Shown one piece after another: positions 46,801-55,874 of a DNA stretch of 64,000 bases. The stretch lies in NCBI GenBank assembly GCA_900542765.1, contig UQOX01000005.1, positions 1-64,000 on the forward strand, read 5' to 3'. Made by a program: the position numbers and the translations under genes. Below the pieces are notes generated by a model. That model saw only the letters and a list, made by a program, of their open reading frames with translations, did no database searches and was not told the DNA's origin. Every line of letters begins with the position of its first letter. Position 1 is the first letter of the stretch. The DNA comes from an uncultured Porphyromonadaceae bacterium. Its GTDB lineage: Bacteria; Bacteroidota; Bacteroidia; Bacteroidales; UBA11471.

Positions 46801-46980
46801 CTGGGCCACCGTCGCGGCACTCGCACCGGGATATACCGCCGACACCTGTACCGTGGGCGGAGTGATATCGGGAAATTGCGCCACGGGCAGGACTTCGAGC
46901 GACACAATCCCGGCCAGCACCATGAGGAGTGCCAGTACCGTAGCAAAAACAGGACGGTCGATAAAGAATTTTGAAAACAT
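43861..46980 (-). CDS. RND multidrug efflux permease (AcrB/HAE1 type)
   Basis: Proton-driven inner-membrane pump of a tripartite efflux system. 1039 residues with the usual two repeats, 12 helices and two large periplasmic loops. Signatures: [19 protein letters not shown] at the N-terminus, [38 protein letters not shown] (the paired Asp of the proton relay in TM4), [11 protein letters not shown] at the start of the second half and [17 protein letters not shown] in TM10-11. Last gene of the operon; the adaptor gene ends 17 nt upstream. Drug or bile-salt export is likely but not shown. Confidence 0.95.
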   Translation of the reverse strand: MFSKFFIDRPVFATVLALLMVLAGIVSLEVLPVAQFPDITPPTVQVSAVYPGASAATVAQSVGTVIEEQVNGVDGMIYMSSASSSSGSYTLTVTFEVGTDIDMATVLVQNRVAIAEGNLPEAVVEQGITTRKQSTDIVLLLALESDSTLYDGLYLSNYAQLHFIDALSRLPGVGSVKVFGAGSYSMRVWLNPELMRMRGVTPSDVFAAIQAQNVEVSAGTVGSQPIDEPVDFQFTLTARGLLTTAEDFGNLVIKVLPEGNYLRLRDIARIDLGSQTYNVASTQNGRKSASMAVYQSPGSNALSVSKLVREEMDKLTGNLPAGVHYEVVLDTTDYVSASVDEVLKTFVETTLLVILVILLFLQNGRAVIIPSLTIPVSLVTTFAVMHLFGFSINMLTLFGLVLAIAIVVDDAIVVVENTTRLLDTGRYSTREAVIRAMGEITGPVIGVVLVLMAVFIPTAFVAGVTGELYKQFALTIAAATFFSGLNSLTLTPALCALFLRPSAPTRNLVYRAFDKGYNRLVSVYTSLASWLIRRPVSTTVLFLLFSTAALLLFWRWPTSFIPEEDQGYFVVSVQLPPASSLQRTEAVAARVGALLSDYPEVVYYTAINGFSLIQGGENSNTSTFFVILQNWNLRKGKGRSVFDIIADFNRRVQSVEEAVVYAVNPPAIPGLGVSGGLALELQDRNNLGTNELENAVDALLAATSGTPQLASMNSAFQGNSPQYFLHIDRDKAKMQGLKIDDIFTTLSLYLGSAYVNDFVDFGRVYQVKIGAAADSRARIDDVLRLSVRNAAGDMVPFSSFTTIEERLGLSTVSRYNMYSAAAITAVTAQGYSSQQGIDAVERLIDRVLGDNFGYEWTGTTYQETQAGTSVSLIFLLALLVVWLVLSAQYESWTTPVAVLLGLPFALLGVVAGCFLMGLSVSIYTQIGVVLLIALSAKNAILIVEFARDYRAQGESIEQAAIEAGRVRLRPILMTSLAFVLGVMPLIFASGAGAASRIALGTAVVFGMAVNMILGTLFIPCFYCLMQRLEERWFRKVGSQ

Positions 46981-46997
46981 ATCTTGTCAATTTATAA

Positions 46998-48116
46998 TTA
47001 CGGTGCAAGCACCGGACGCACGGTCATGCCCTCACGCACTTTCAGCAAAGCCCGGGTCACGAAGCGTTCGTCGGGCCGCAAACCATTTTCCACGATGGTC
47101 AGGGTATCGTCGACCGTGCCGGAGGTTTCGATATGCCGATACCTGACCTTGTCGTCGGCACCCACGACATAGAGGTACTTCCCGAGTTGGTCGGTTCCGA
47201 TGGAAAGGCTCGGGACAAGAAGGGCATTTTCTTTATAATCGGACTTGATGCGCACAGTTATATAAAGGCCGTCTTTCAATTCCCCGCGGGGGTTTCGTAC
47301 CGCGGCGCGCAACGTAATCGTCCCGGTAGAGAGATTGATGTTGGGCGCCAGATAATCGACCGTGCCCGAATAGGGTTCGGCGTTTTCCCGAGTATAAACC
47401 ATCACCCGGCGGTCGGAGGCTGTGGGCTGGGTCTTGCGCAGGTTCTCGACGATTTTCAGATATTGTGCGTCTTCTATCGAGAAATAGGCATACACGGCCG
47501 AGTCCTGGTAGATGGTCGACATGCGAGCCGGCGAAGACTGCCCCGCAATGTATCCGCCCTCGGAATAGGCCGTCAGGGAGATATGTCCGGAGTAAGGCGC
47601 ATGTATATAACAATAGCTCAGATTGGTCCGTGCCGTGTTCAATGCGGCCTCGGCATTCGACAGCGCGGCCTCGGCTATCTGCATGTTGGAGCGAGCCTGT
47701 ATCAGGTCTATCTCACTCACGGCGTTGCTGCTGCGCGCCTCCTTCATGCGGGTGTAATTGTTCCGGGCATAATCGAGTGTGGCACGAGCGTCGAGGACTC
47801 CCGCCTCGGCCTGTTTCACGGCATCTTCGTATTGGGTGGGCTCTATCACATAGAGCAAGTCGCCCTTGTTTACAACAGCACCCGATACCGGATAGCTTTC
47901 CAACAAATAGCCCGACACCCTCGCCACGACATCGACCGCATTCCAGGCCGATATGTAGCCGGGATACTCCTTATACAAAGTAACCGAACGCTGCTGCGGA
48001 TATGCCACCGTTATGTCGGGCACCGCCACGGGAGTAGCCGACCGCTTCTCCCGACACGCTTGCAGGGAGAGTGCCGCAGCCAAAAGGGAAATGTATAAAC
48101 TCCGATACATCATCAT
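46998..48116 (-). CDS. RND efflux periplasmic adaptor (MFP), lipoprotein
   Basis: Membrane-fusion protein that links the permease to the outer-membrane channel. 372 residues; lipobox LQAC near residue 20. Order: beta-barrel entry VTLYKEYPGYISAWNAVDVVARVSGYL, lipoyl half (VVNKGDLLYVIEP), alpha hairpin (about 95-160, AEAALSNAEAALNTARTNL), second lipoyl half (YIHAPYSGHISLT) and C-terminal membrane-proximal domain. Middle gene of the efflux operon, 30 nt after the channel gene. Any of the clustered N-terminal Met codons could be the start. Confidence 0.93.
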   Translation of the reverse strand: MMMYRSLYISLLAAALSLQACREKRSATPVAVPDITVAYPQQRSVTLYKEYPGYISAWNAVDVVARVSGYLLESYPVSGAVVNKGDLLYVIEPTQYEDAVKQAEAGVLDARATLDYARNNYTRMKEARSSNAVSEIDLIQARSNMQIAEAALSNAEAALNTARTNLSYCYIHAPYSGHISLTAYSEGGYIAGQSSPARMSTIYQDSAVYAYFSIEDAQYLKIVENLRKTQPTASDRRVMVYTRENAEPYSGTVDYLAPNINLSTGTITLRAAVRNPRGELKDGLYITVRIKSDYKENALLVPSLSIGTDQLGKYLYVVGADDKVRYRHIETSGTVDDTLTIVENGLRPDERFVTRALLKVREGMTVRPVLAP

Positions 48117-48146
48117 ACATCTTATTTATATTGCCATTCAACACAA

Positions 48147-49574
48147 CTATTCCGAGGTATTGTCCCAACCTCCGCCCAAAGCCCGGTAAAGGTCGATGAC
48201 CGCCGAGAGCGCTATTCCCTGCGCCGACACCAGTCCGTTTTGGTAATCGAGCAAGGAGCGTTGCGCATCGAGGACATTCTGGAACGTAGAAAGGCCCCGC
48301 TTGTAAAGGTCGAGAGAAAGGGTAAGGGTGATTTTACCCTGCTCCACAAGATCGTAGAGCACCCCCAACTGCTTGACGGCTCCCTTGTAATAGGCCATCG
48401 CGTTGTCGACCTCCTGCACCGCCGTCAGCACGGCCAGATTGTACTGCTCGATGCTGGCCTGCCACTCGGCTCTCGCCTGCCGGCTGGCCTGGGTGTACTG
48501 GCGTCCCTGGAAAAGGGTCCATGTGAGCGAGGGAGCAATGGAGTAAGTGAGGCTCCGGTGGTCGAAAAATTCGCTCATGTTCCGCGCCGCGAAACCTACC
48601 GAGCCGTTCAACACCAAACGGGGCAGATAGTCGGCCCGGGAAGCACCCACCAATGCGGCGGCCGCCACGACCGACTGCTCGGCAGCCCGTATGTCGGGAC
48701 GTTGCCGCAACAAGTTGGCCGGGACACCCACGGGGACTATCGTACGGAAATCGGGAATGGGACGTTCTTTTTCCAGTACCGGAATCAAGACCGTGGGGTG
48801 GGTTCCGACCAGCAAAGCCAGGACATTGATTTGCACGGTTATCCCGGCTTCGATGGAAGGCACGGTGGCAAGGGTGCTGAAATAGACCGAACGGGCTTGT
48901 GCCACATCGAGTTGCGAAGCCAGTCCCGTTTGGTAGCGTACCTCGGTCATTTCGAGAATCGATTTCTGTGAACTGATATTCCGACGGGCCACCCCCTCCT
49001 GTTGCTGCCATACTCGCAACTGGGCATAGGCCGAGGCCACCTGCGCGGCCAACGATACCAATGCGGCGTTGTAGGTCTCCATCGATATGCGATATTGAGC
49101 CTTCTGCGAACGCACCTGCAAAGTCGTGGAACCGAAAAGGTCTATCTCCCAAGAGGTGGTGAGGGCCCCCGAGAAAAACTGTTCGCGCGCCTGCGTTCCC
49201 GCATCGGACACCCGGCCACTGGTCTGGTTTTTGTTCCAGCCGAAATTTGCCTGCAACGAGGGATAGTAGGCACTCTGCTTCATACGCAGAGCCGCCTGTG
49301 CCGACTGCACCCTGTAAAAGAGGGTTTTCAGGTCGGGACTGTTGGCAAACGCCACCGTGATGAGGGAGTCGAGCAACGTATCGTCGAGATTGAGCCACCA
49401 ACGGCCGGTAACCGGCAACTGCTGCACAAACAGGCTGTCTTCGGCCCACTGTTCGGGCAAAGGCCGGGAGAGATGTTTTTCACCCGCCGTATGCTGTGCC
49501 GAAGCCGACAGGAAACTTCCCGCCACCACGGCCACGACCCCAAAGAGGAATCGCAAAGAACTTCTTTTTTTCAT
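48147..49574 (-). CDS. Outer-membrane efflux channel, TolC/NodT type
   Basis: 475 residues from ATG 49574, which is followed by a signal peptide (FLFGVVAVVAGSFLSASAQ). A longer frame upstream has no signal-like start. The two repeated halves carry coiled-coil helices (SVQSAQAALRMKQSAYYPSLQANFG is the conserved first-helix region) and strands ATSWEIDLFGS-like TTSWEIDLFGST and RQRPDIRAAE. First gene of the efflux operon. A TCAGAC/GTCTGA inverted repeat overlaps its start codon and may be an operator; no adjacent regulator is encoded. Confidence 0.93.
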   Translation of the reverse strand: MKKRSSLRFLFGVVAVVAGSFLSASAQHTAGEKHLSRPLPEQWAEDSLFVQQLPVTGRWWLNLDDTLLDSLITVAFANSPDLKTLFYRVQSAQAALRMKQSAYYPSLQANFGWNKNQTSGRVSDAGTQAREQFFSGALTTSWEIDLFGSTTLQVRSQKAQYRISMETYNAALVSLAAQVASAYAQLRVWQQQEGVARRNISSQKSILEMTEVRYQTGLASQLDVAQARSVYFSTLATVPSIEAGITVQINVLALLVGTHPTVLIPVLEKERPIPDFRTIVPVGVPANLLRQRPDIRAAEQSVVAAAALVGASRADYLPRLVLNGSVGFAARNMSEFFDHRSLTYSIAPSLTWTLFQGRQYTQASRQARAEWQASIEQYNLAVLTAVQEVDNAMAYYKGAVKQLGVLYDLVEQGKITLTLSLDLYKRGLSTFQNVLDAQRSLLDYQNGLVSAQGIALSAVIDLYRALGGGWDNTSE

Positions 49575-49714
49575 CAGACCTGAATATTTTGTCTGACGAT
49601 ATAACCATTTCCAAGGCGCTTTGGTTTGGTCGGCGCGATACAAAACCGCACACGGCCTTACTGTCCCCGTAACGACATTCCCATCGCCGAGAGCGATTGT
49701 TTCACGGCATTCGA

Positions 49715-49745
49715 TTTGGCTTGTCAAAGAAAAGCCATACCTTTG
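49715..49745 (+). promoter_or_regulatory. Promoter of the aldehyde dehydrogenase gene
   Basis: TTTG (49715-49718), 19-nt spacer, TACCTTTG (49738-49745), a full consensus, about 28 nt from predicted start site to ATG. Confidence 0.8.
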
Positions 49746-49779
49746 CTCCTGCTTTACCTAAACCGAAATTTTTCTCGAA

Positions 49780-51147
49780 ATGAACGATAACGAACGTATC
49801 GAAGCCCAGCGTCTTTTTTTCGGGAAACAAAATCCCCTCTCGCTCAAATACCGGAAGCAATCCCTGAAACGGTTGCAAAAGACCATCATCAAATATGAGC
49901 ATGAAATAACAACGGCTCTCGAAAACGACCTGCGCAAGTCGGCCTATGAGAGCTATACCACCGAAATAGGATTTGTCTTGAATGAGCTGCGAAGCACCAT
50001 CAGCCATCTGCGACAGTGGTCAGCCCCGCAACGCCGGCACACCCCGCTCTTCCTTTTCGGCTCGAAAAGCCATGTTACCCACCAGCCCTACGGGCAGGTC
50101 CTTCTCCTGGCTCCCTGGAACTATCCTTTCCAACTGGTCTTTACGCCGCTCATCGGAGCCGTCGCCGCGGGCAACTGCGTGACGGTGAAATGCTCACCCC
50201 ATGCCCCGCACACCCAAGAGATATGCCGGCAAATCATCGATGAAAGTTTCGACTGCCGGCATGTCCTGTGCATCGACGCCGACAACCGGGAAACCGACCG
50301 ACTGCTCGAAATGAAATGGGATTATATTTTCTATACCGGTGGGCCGGCTTTCGGACGCCGGGTGGCAGCCGCAGCAGCCCGGCACTTGACCCCCGTCACC
50401 TTGGAACTGGGCGGGAAAAGCCCCTGCATCGTGCACCGCGACGCACACCTGGGCTCGGCAGCCCGACGCATCGTATGGGGGAAATTCCTGAACTGCGGTC
50501 AGACCTGCATCGCACCCGACTATCTATTGGTACATCGCGATGTGGAGGCTGCCTTTATCGAAAGGCTGCGGCAAGAAATCGTGCGACAATATGGTGAAGA
50601 CCCGCGGCACAACAGCGACTATCCACGCATTGTCAATCTAAAACGATTCTACGAACTTCTGCTGCTGACCAAACAAGGGGTCATCGAACATGGGGGCACC
50701 TACGACGTCGATGACTTGTATATGGCCCCCACACTGCTGTCGCACATCACCCCCGACATGCGCATCATGCAGGAGGAGATATTCGGCCCCCTACTCCCGA
50801 TTCTGACCTACACGACACTCGACGAAGCCATCGACTTTGTCAACAGTCGGGAGAAACCGCTGGCTCTCTATTACTTCGGGCAGAAGAAAAAAGAAATCGA
50901 AAAGGTCCTGTCACACACCTCCTCGGGAGGAGCATGCGTCAACGACGTGGTTGCACACGTTGCCAATTCCCATCTGCCGTTTGGCGGCATCGGAGAGAGC
51001 GGCATGGGACGTTACCACGGAAAAGAAAGTTTCTACACATTCAGCCACGCCCGCGCGGTATTAAGAAACACAACGAGGCTCAATCCCGGCATCAAGTTTG
51101 CACCGTTTGCCGGGAAATTGCCTCTTATAAAACGAATCCTGCGTTAA
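49780..51147 (+). CDS. Aldehyde dehydrogenase, ALDH3-like
   Basis: NAD(P)-dependent oxidation of aldehydes to acids. 455 residues, short as in the ALDH3/coniferyl and fatty-aldehyde group. Signatures: LLLAPWNYPFQLVFTPLIGAVAAGN (cofactor Asn), TLELGGKSPCIV (general-base Glu), FLNCGQTCIAPDY (catalytic Cys), EEIFGPLLPILTY, and PFGGIGESGMGRYHGKESFYTFSH at the end. All key residues are intact. Its stop shares a TTAA with the stop of mgsA on the other strand. mgsA next to an aldehyde dehydrogenase suggests a link to methylglyoxal/lactaldehyde metabolism, but this is inference. Confidence 0.92.
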   Translation: MNDNERIEAQRLFFGKQNPLSLKYRKQSLKRLQKTIIKYEHEITTALENDLRKSAYESYTTEIGFVLNELRSTISHLRQWSAPQRRHTPLFLFGSKSHVTHQPYGQVLLLAPWNYPFQLVFTPLIGAVAAGNCVTVKCSPHAPHTQEICRQIIDESFDCRHVLCIDADNRETDRLLEMKWDYIFYTGGPAFGRRVAAAAARHLTPVTLELGGKSPCIVHRDAHLGSAARRIVWGKFLNCGQTCIAPDYLLVHRDVEAAFIERLRQEIVRQYGEDPRHNSDYPRIVNLKRFYELLLLTKQGVIEHGGTYDVDDLYMAPTLLSHITPDMRIMQEEIFGPLLPILTYTTLDEAIDFVNSREKPLALYYFGQKKKEIEKVLSHTSSGGACVNDVVAHVANSHLPFGGIGESGMGRYHGKESFYTFSHARAVLRNTTRLNPGIKFAPFAGKLPLIKRILR

Positions 51148-51623
51148 ACTTTTTCTTGGGCAAGCCGGGCCATTACAGCCTCACGATCGAAGGCAATGTA
51201 CTTCGGCGTCGAGGGCACATACTCGTCGTTGTCCCACAACGTGCTGGTAATCATCAGGTCGGCACTGTACCGATTGCAGGCAATAGGCACATTGTGCACG
51301 CGGCACTGCCGCAACAACATCTGTATGTCGGCCTCATGGGGTTGGGGATTGAGGTCGTCGATAAGGAATATGGCCAGGTTGATTTTGTGTTGTACGACAA
51401 GAGCCGCAATCTCGGCATCACCTCCCAACGGCCCCGAATTCATGCAGGTAATATCGGCCGTAACCCCTTTTTCTTCAAAAGCCTCTTTCACCAAAGAACC
51501 GGTTGTACCGGTGCACACAAGGTGATGTTTCGACAATTCGTCGGAGTTGAAGACGGCCCATTCCACCAAGTCGGCCTTGCGGTTGTCGTGCGCTACCAGC
51601 GCGATGGTCAATTTTTTCTTCAT
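51144..51623 (-). CDS. mgsA: Methylglyoxal synthase
   Basis: Converts dihydroxyacetone phosphate to methylglyoxal and phosphate, a bypass when phosphorylated sugars build up. 159 residues, family size. Signatures: IALVAHDNRKADLVEW (catalytic-site His and Asp), CTGTTGSLV, NSGPLGGDAEIA (catalytic Asp) and DDLNPQPHEADIQMLLR (His). It is the last gene of a minus-strand run from the NfeD gene; 24 nt separate it from the M16 gene. Confidence 0.94.
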   Translation of the reverse strand: MKKKLTIALVAHDNRKADLVEWAVFNSDELSKHHLVCTGTTGSLVKEAFEEKGVTADITCMNSGPLGGDAEIAALVVQHKINLAIFLIDDLNPQPHEADIQMLLRQCRVHNVPIACNRYSADLMITSTLWDNDEYVPSTPKYIAFDREAVMARLAQEKV

Positions 51624-51647
51624 AATAGTGATATTTTAGGAGAACGG

Positions 51648-52928
51648 TTAATGTTCCTGTCCGGCCACGGTTATGTAGAAGTTTTCCCGACCGAGATAAC
51701 AACGTGCGGCCGCCAACAACTGTTCGGCAGTTACCGAGCGTATCGCCTCGAAGCGCCGGTCGAAATAGGAAAAATCGAGGTCGTTGGCCAAGAGCGTCAC
51801 AAATACCTCGGCCAACGAGAAGGGGGAATCGAAAAGGCGCAACAACTCACCGGTCATGTAACTGCGCACCATGTGCAACTCATCGGCTTCGACCGGCTCT
51901 TCGCGCAAACGGTCAAACTCCTTGAAGATTTCTTCGAGAAGGGGTTTCACATACCGGGTCGCCGCCTGCGTCAGCACGACACCGTAAGAGACATCGGGAT
52001 AGGTAACGACCGACGACTGTATGCCATAGGTATATCCTTTTTCTTCGCGAATGTTCGACATGAGACGACTCCCGAAGTATCCGCCAAGAAGGGTGTTGAG
52101 CACCCTGAGGAGATGATGGTCGGGGTGCTCGCGTCCCACCAGGAAACGACCCACCCGTATGCCCGACTGCAACGCGCCGGCCTTCTCGACAAAGCGGTAA
52201 TGGTTGCCATCATGGCAAGAGACCGGGAAATAAAGCGGTGCATGCGCCTCCCCTTGGGGCAGCGCGGCAAAGGTGTCAATGACAGCCGTTTTCATTTCAT
52301 CGGTTATCCGCCCCGACAACACAAGCCGGCACTGGCGTGCCGTGTAATAGCGGCGATGGAAGTCTCTCAAATATTGTGTGGTGAGGGTATCGTAGTCGGC
52401 GGGCTGTTCCGATTGTCCATAAGGGTTTTCGGCTCCGAACAACTGTTCTGAAAAAGCCCGCGATGCCAATACGTTGACCTTCATCATATCGACCAAGAGC
52501 GCCTGCCGGTTGCGTTCCCTGAGCGTGGCAAACTCGGCTTCGGGGAAATCGGGCTCGGCCACCAAGGCATAAAGGAGCGGCAGTATGTCGAAGAAATACC
52601 GGTTGGCCACATAAAGCGTAATATAGGTGTTACGCAGGGTGGCCAATGTCTGCAAAGAAGCCCCGTAATAATCGAGCTTCTCGGCAATGTAAGCCGATGA
52701 GAGCCCCGCGGCCCCCTCCCGCAACATGGCAACGGTGTGGCGGGCGGTCAAGGGGTGGGTCTCGTCGACTTTCCCGGCAGAAAAAAGAATATCGAGGCGC
52801 GAAAGTTCCTGCTCGCCCCGGTCAATGACATACAGCGGTATGCCATTGGGAAGCGCAGTGGGTTCGACAACAGGGAATGTCAGCGTCGTGACCTCCCTGA
52901 CAAGCGGCGGAGTTGTTCTATCGAGCAT
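51648..52928 (-). CDS. M16-family peptidase homologue lacking the HxxEH motif
   Basis: 426 residues from ATG 52928, one M16 unit with two similar halves. The family zinc motif HxxEH, usually inside AHFLEHMLFKG, reads ARHTVAMLREG here, so the ligand His residues and catalytic Glu are absent. Other family parts remain: YYGASLQTLATLRNTYITLYV, YDTLTTQYLRDFHRRYYTARQC (middle) and GSRLMSNIREEKGYTYGI (the second-half RxxxY-type substrate region). It may be the inactive partner of an active M16 subunit encoded elsewhere, like the alpha subunit of processing peptidases. It is 8 nt downstream of kdsB. Confidence 0.85.
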   Translation of the reverse strand: MLDRTTPPLVREVTTLTFPVVEPTALPNGIPLYVIDRGEQELSRLDILFSAGKVDETHPLTARHTVAMLREGAAGLSSAYIAEKLDYYGASLQTLATLRNTYITLYVANRYFFDILPLLYALVAEPDFPEAEFATLRERNRQALLVDMMKVNVLASRAFSEQLFGAENPYGQSEQPADYDTLTTQYLRDFHRRYYTARQCRLVLSGRITDEMKTAVIDTFAALPQGEAHAPLYFPVSCHDGNHYRFVEKAGALQSGIRVGRFLVGREHPDHHLLRVLNTLLGGYFGSRLMSNIREEKGYTYGIQSSVVTYPDVSYGVVLTQAATRYVKPLLEEIFKEFDRLREEPVEADELHMVRSYMTGELLRLFDSPFSLAEVFVTLLANDLDFSYFDRRFEAIRSVTAEQLLAAARCYLGRENFYITVAGQEH

Positions 52929-52936
52929 GCGACGTC

Positions 52937-53695
52937 TTACTTTTGAGATAAGGAATCGAGAAAACGCAGGGCTTTTTCGAGGTCGTCGGGGGTATCGATG
53001 CCGATGGTTTCCTGCGTCGTAATCCCCACCTTTATGCGATAACCGTTTTGCAACCAACGAAGTTGTTCGAGCGACTCGGCAATTTCGAGCGACGACTGGG
53101 GCAGCCGGGTAATTTCCTTCAACACATCGGCCCGATAGGCATACATGCCGATGTGCTTGTAAAACGTATGACGGCTCAGCCACTCACTCGTGGGACAGTT
53201 GCGCAAATAGGGAATGACCGAGCGGCTGAAATAAAGAGCCTCCCCGGCATCGTTGAGGACGACCTTGGGCGAGTTGGGGTTGAACAGAGCCGCTTCCCCG
53301 TCGGCTTCGGAAAAGGGCTTCACCAGCGTGGCAATCTGTGTCGAAGGGGTGTCGAAACACGCCATGATGGCTTCTATCTGCCGGGGCTGGATAAAGGGCT
53401 CATCGCCTTGTATGTTGATGATGACCTCTTCCCCGCCACCGATGCGTTCGTAGGCTTCCCAACAACGGTCGGTACCCGAGCGATGGGTTTCGGAGGTCAT
53501 GACGGCACGTCCGCCGAAGTCGTGCACGGCTTGGCAGATGCGGGCATCGTCGGTCGCCACATAGACGGCAGAAAGGCACGACGACACCTGTTCATAGACG
53601 CGCTGTATCATGGTCTTTCCCCGCATGTCGACAAGAGGCTTGCCGGGAAAACGGGTCGATGCATAACGGGCAGGGATTATGGCAATAAATTTCAT
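52937..53695 (-). CDS. kdsB: 3-deoxy-manno-octulosonate cytidylyltransferase
   Basis: Activates Kdo with CTP for lipid A-core synthesis. 252 residues. Signatures: [63 protein letters not shown] and [26 protein letters not shown]. All active-site motifs are present. The start overlaps the NfeD gene stop by 4 nt (ATGA on the minus strand). Confidence 0.96.
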   Translation of the reverse strand: MKFIAIIPARYASTRFPGKPLVDMRGKTMIQRVYEQVSSCLSAVYVATDDARICQAVHDFGGRAVMTSETHRSGTDRCWEAYERIGGGEEVIINIQGDEPFIQPRQIEAIMACFDTPSTQIATLVKPFSEADGEAALFNPNSPKVVLNDAGEALYFSRSVIPYLRNCPTSEWLSRHTFYKHIGMYAYRADVLKEITRLPQSSLEIAESLEQLRWLQNGYRIKVGITTQETIGIDTPDDLEKALRFLDSLSQK

Positions 53696-55110
53696 GGTTT
53701 GTCAGGATTTAACGGTACGACATAGAGTTGCATATTTTCGACCTTCACGACCTTGACCGGAGTCCCGGCTTCGAGATAGGTGTTGTGATAGGAGATGGCA
53801 TCATAATCATCGGCATCGATGCGCACCTTCCCCGAAGGCCGCATCACGGTAACGGCAAGACCTTCGCGGCCGACCATGGCCGTGAGGTGTCCCGGCACGG
53901 CGACATATCCATCTTCGATGTTCTGCTCGGCATGCAGAGCGACACGATAAAAGAGTCCTTTGCGACCGATGCGCTTCATCAGGAAGAGCGACAACAGCAC
54001 AGTGCCGAGCAGTCCGCCCAAGACGACAATCAGGCCGCGGGTGATGCTATCGACAGGGACCCAAAAGAAATTGAAATCGGTGTTGTTGAGCAAGGCCAGC
54101 AGAAGGCCGCCGAAGAAACAGATGAGCCCCAATATGCCGGCGACCCCGAATCCCGGGATTACCAGCAATTCGAGCACGAGCAAAATAACCCCCAGTATGA
54201 AAATGAGGATTTCCCACGAAGCCGCCAAGCCGGAAAAATACAACGGCACGAAATAGAGCACGGCCGCAATAATCGAAACGGCCAGTGGCAGCCCCACACC
54301 GGGCGTCTGCAACTCAAAATAGATGCCGCCGATTATCAACATGATGAGGATTCCTTGCACCACGGGATTTTGCAAAAAGCCCACCAAATTGTCGAAGAAC
54401 GTGGGGGCATAACGTTCAATCGCATAATCGTCGTAACCGAGGCGCGAGACGACAATCTCATCGACGCTCTCGGCAAGCGCCTCGCAATAGCCCCAACGGA
54501 GCGCCTCGCGGGCGGTCAGGGTGAGTACCTTGGTCGAGTCGCACAGGCCGGGCACGACAATGCGCTCATCGACCATGGCCTCGGCTATTTGCGGATCGCG
54601 CCGCCATCGCAACTCGACTCCGCCGTCGGCGGCAGGCACGGTATCATACCCCTGCGCCTCGGCCGTGGAACGTATGGTGGCCCGCATATAGGATTGGTAC
54701 TTGTCGGGCATGGCAGCCCCCGTCTGGTCGACGACGGTCGCCGCCCCGATATTGGCCCCCTCGCGCATGTAGATGCTGTCGCAGGCAATGGCTATCAAAG
54801 CCCCGGCCGACGCAGCGTTGTTGTCGATAAAGGCATAGACGGGTATGGGACTGTTGAGAATGAGCGTGCGTATCGAATCGGCATGCACGACCGTGCCTCC
54901 GTAGGTGTTGAGCCGCAGAATGATGGCCTGAGACTCCGCATTACGAGCCTCTTCGTAACCTTTCTGCATGTAACGCCAAGTCGTCGGACCGATTTCCTTG
55001 TCGATGTCGATGTGGTAAAAAAGAGGCTTGGCCGAAACGGTTTCGGCAGCCTGCATAGGCACCGGAAAGGTGAGAATGGAAAGGATAAGAAGGAATAGTA
55101 AATTTTTCAT
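53692..55110 (-). CDS. NfeD1b-type membrane protein with ClpP-class serine protease domain
   Basis: 472 residues with a signal peptide ([21 protein letters not shown]). The first half (about 30-235) is a ClpP/SppA-like crotonase-fold domain: [36 protein letters not shown] (catalytic Ser in ASAGA) and ANIGAATVV. Four to five membrane helices follow ([52 protein letters not shown]). The C-terminal NfeD OB-fold runs from [19 protein letters not shown] to the end. Such proteins occur with stomatins in membrane quality control. Here kdsB is coupled downstream; no stomatin gene is adjacent. Confidence 0.92.
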   Translation of the reverse strand: MKNLLFLLILSILTFPVPMQAAETVSAKPLFYHIDIDKEIGPTTWRYMQKGYEEARNAESQAIILRLNTYGGTVVHADSIRTLILNSPIPVYAFIDNNAASAGALIAIACDSIYMREGANIGAATVVDQTGAAMPDKYQSYMRATIRSTAEAQGYDTVPAADGGVELRWRRDPQIAEAMVDERIVVPGLCDSTKVLTLTAREALRWGYCEALAESVDEIVVSRLGYDDYAIERYAPTFFDNLVGFLQNPVVQGILIMLIIGGIYFELQTPGVGLPLAVSIIAAVLYFVPLYFSGLAASWEILIFILGVILLVLELLVIPGFGVAGILGLICFFGGLLLALLNNTDFNFFWVPVDSITRGLIVVLGGLLGTVLLSLFLMKRIGRKGLFYRVALHAEQNIEDGYVAVPGHLTAMVGREGLAVTVMRPSGKVRIDADDYDAISYHNTYLEAGTPVKVVKVENMQLYVVPLNPDKP

Positions 55111-55285
55111 GACAACGGGTTCTGTGACGAAGTTACATTTTTTTATCGGAAAAACAGGTCAGCCGGGAAATATTTTCATCGGAATTTCACATGTAACTCT
55201 TTTTTATATAACGGGGCACACGGCATTAAAGGTGATAAAGCTATGTTATTTAACAGATTACAGATTTATTTTTATATTAAAAAAT

Positions 55286-55316
55286 TTTTCTTTCGGCACC
55301 TGGCGCCCTATATTTG
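55286..55316 (+). promoter_or_regulatory. Promoter of the ECF sigma gene
   Basis: TTTT (55286-55289), 19-nt spacer, TATATTTG (55309-55316). The predicted start (about 55322) leaves too little room for an earlier ATG at 55329 to have a leader and supports ATG 55371. Confidence 0.6.
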
Positions 55317-55370
55317 CAGGGTATTCACATGAATACACACCGTTACTCAATCATTACAAATTTTTTATCA

Positions 55371-55874
55371 ATGGAATCACAACTGTTTGTGGAGAAGCTC
55401 TTGCAATTGCAAGACAATCTGCTGAATTTTGCCTACATGCTCACCAGCGACCGTGACGAAGCCGAAGACCTATTGCAAGACACAACCCTGAAAGCACTCG
55501 ACAACCGCGACAAGTATATCGACAACATCAATTTCAAGGGTTGGGTTTTCACCATCATGCGCAACATCTTCATCAACAACTACCGCAAAGGCGTGCGTAA
55601 CCAGACCATCATCGACCAAACCGAAGATTTGTACCACCTCAACCTGCCGCAAGAGTCGGGATTCGACACGCCCGACGGTTCGCTTTCGGTGAAAGAGATT
55701 TCAAAAGCCATCAACAAATTTCCCGATGAATATAAGATTCCCTTCTCGATGCATGTGGCCGGATTCAAATATCAGGAAATCGCCGAGAAGATGGGACTCC
55801 CGCTGGGTACGGTAAAGAGCCGCATATTCTTTGCCCGCCAACGGTTGCAGGTCATTCTCAAAGATTATCGGTAA
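55371..55874 (+). CDS. ECF-type RNA polymerase sigma factor
   Basis: 167 residues from ATG 55371. Region 2: NLLNFAYMLTSDRDEAEDLLQDTTLKAL (about 15-42, helix pair) and FKGWVFTIMRNIFINNYRK (-10-type element contact). Region 4: VAGFKYQEIAEKMGLPLGTVKSRIFFARQRL (helix-turn-helix, about 125-157). The short region-3 linker marks it as an extracytoplasmic-function sigma. No anti-sigma gene is adjacent: its stop abuts the stop of the convergent porin gene. ATG 55329 would add 14 residues and is less likely. Confidence 0.9.
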   Translation: MESQLFVEKLLQLQDNLLNFAYMLTSDRDEAEDLLQDTTLKALDNRDKYIDNINFKGWVFTIMRNIFINNYRKGVRNQTIIDQTEDLYHLNLPQESGFDTPDGSLSVKEISKAINKFPDEYKIPFSMHVAGFKYQEIAEKMGLPLGTVKSRIFFARQRLQVILKDYR

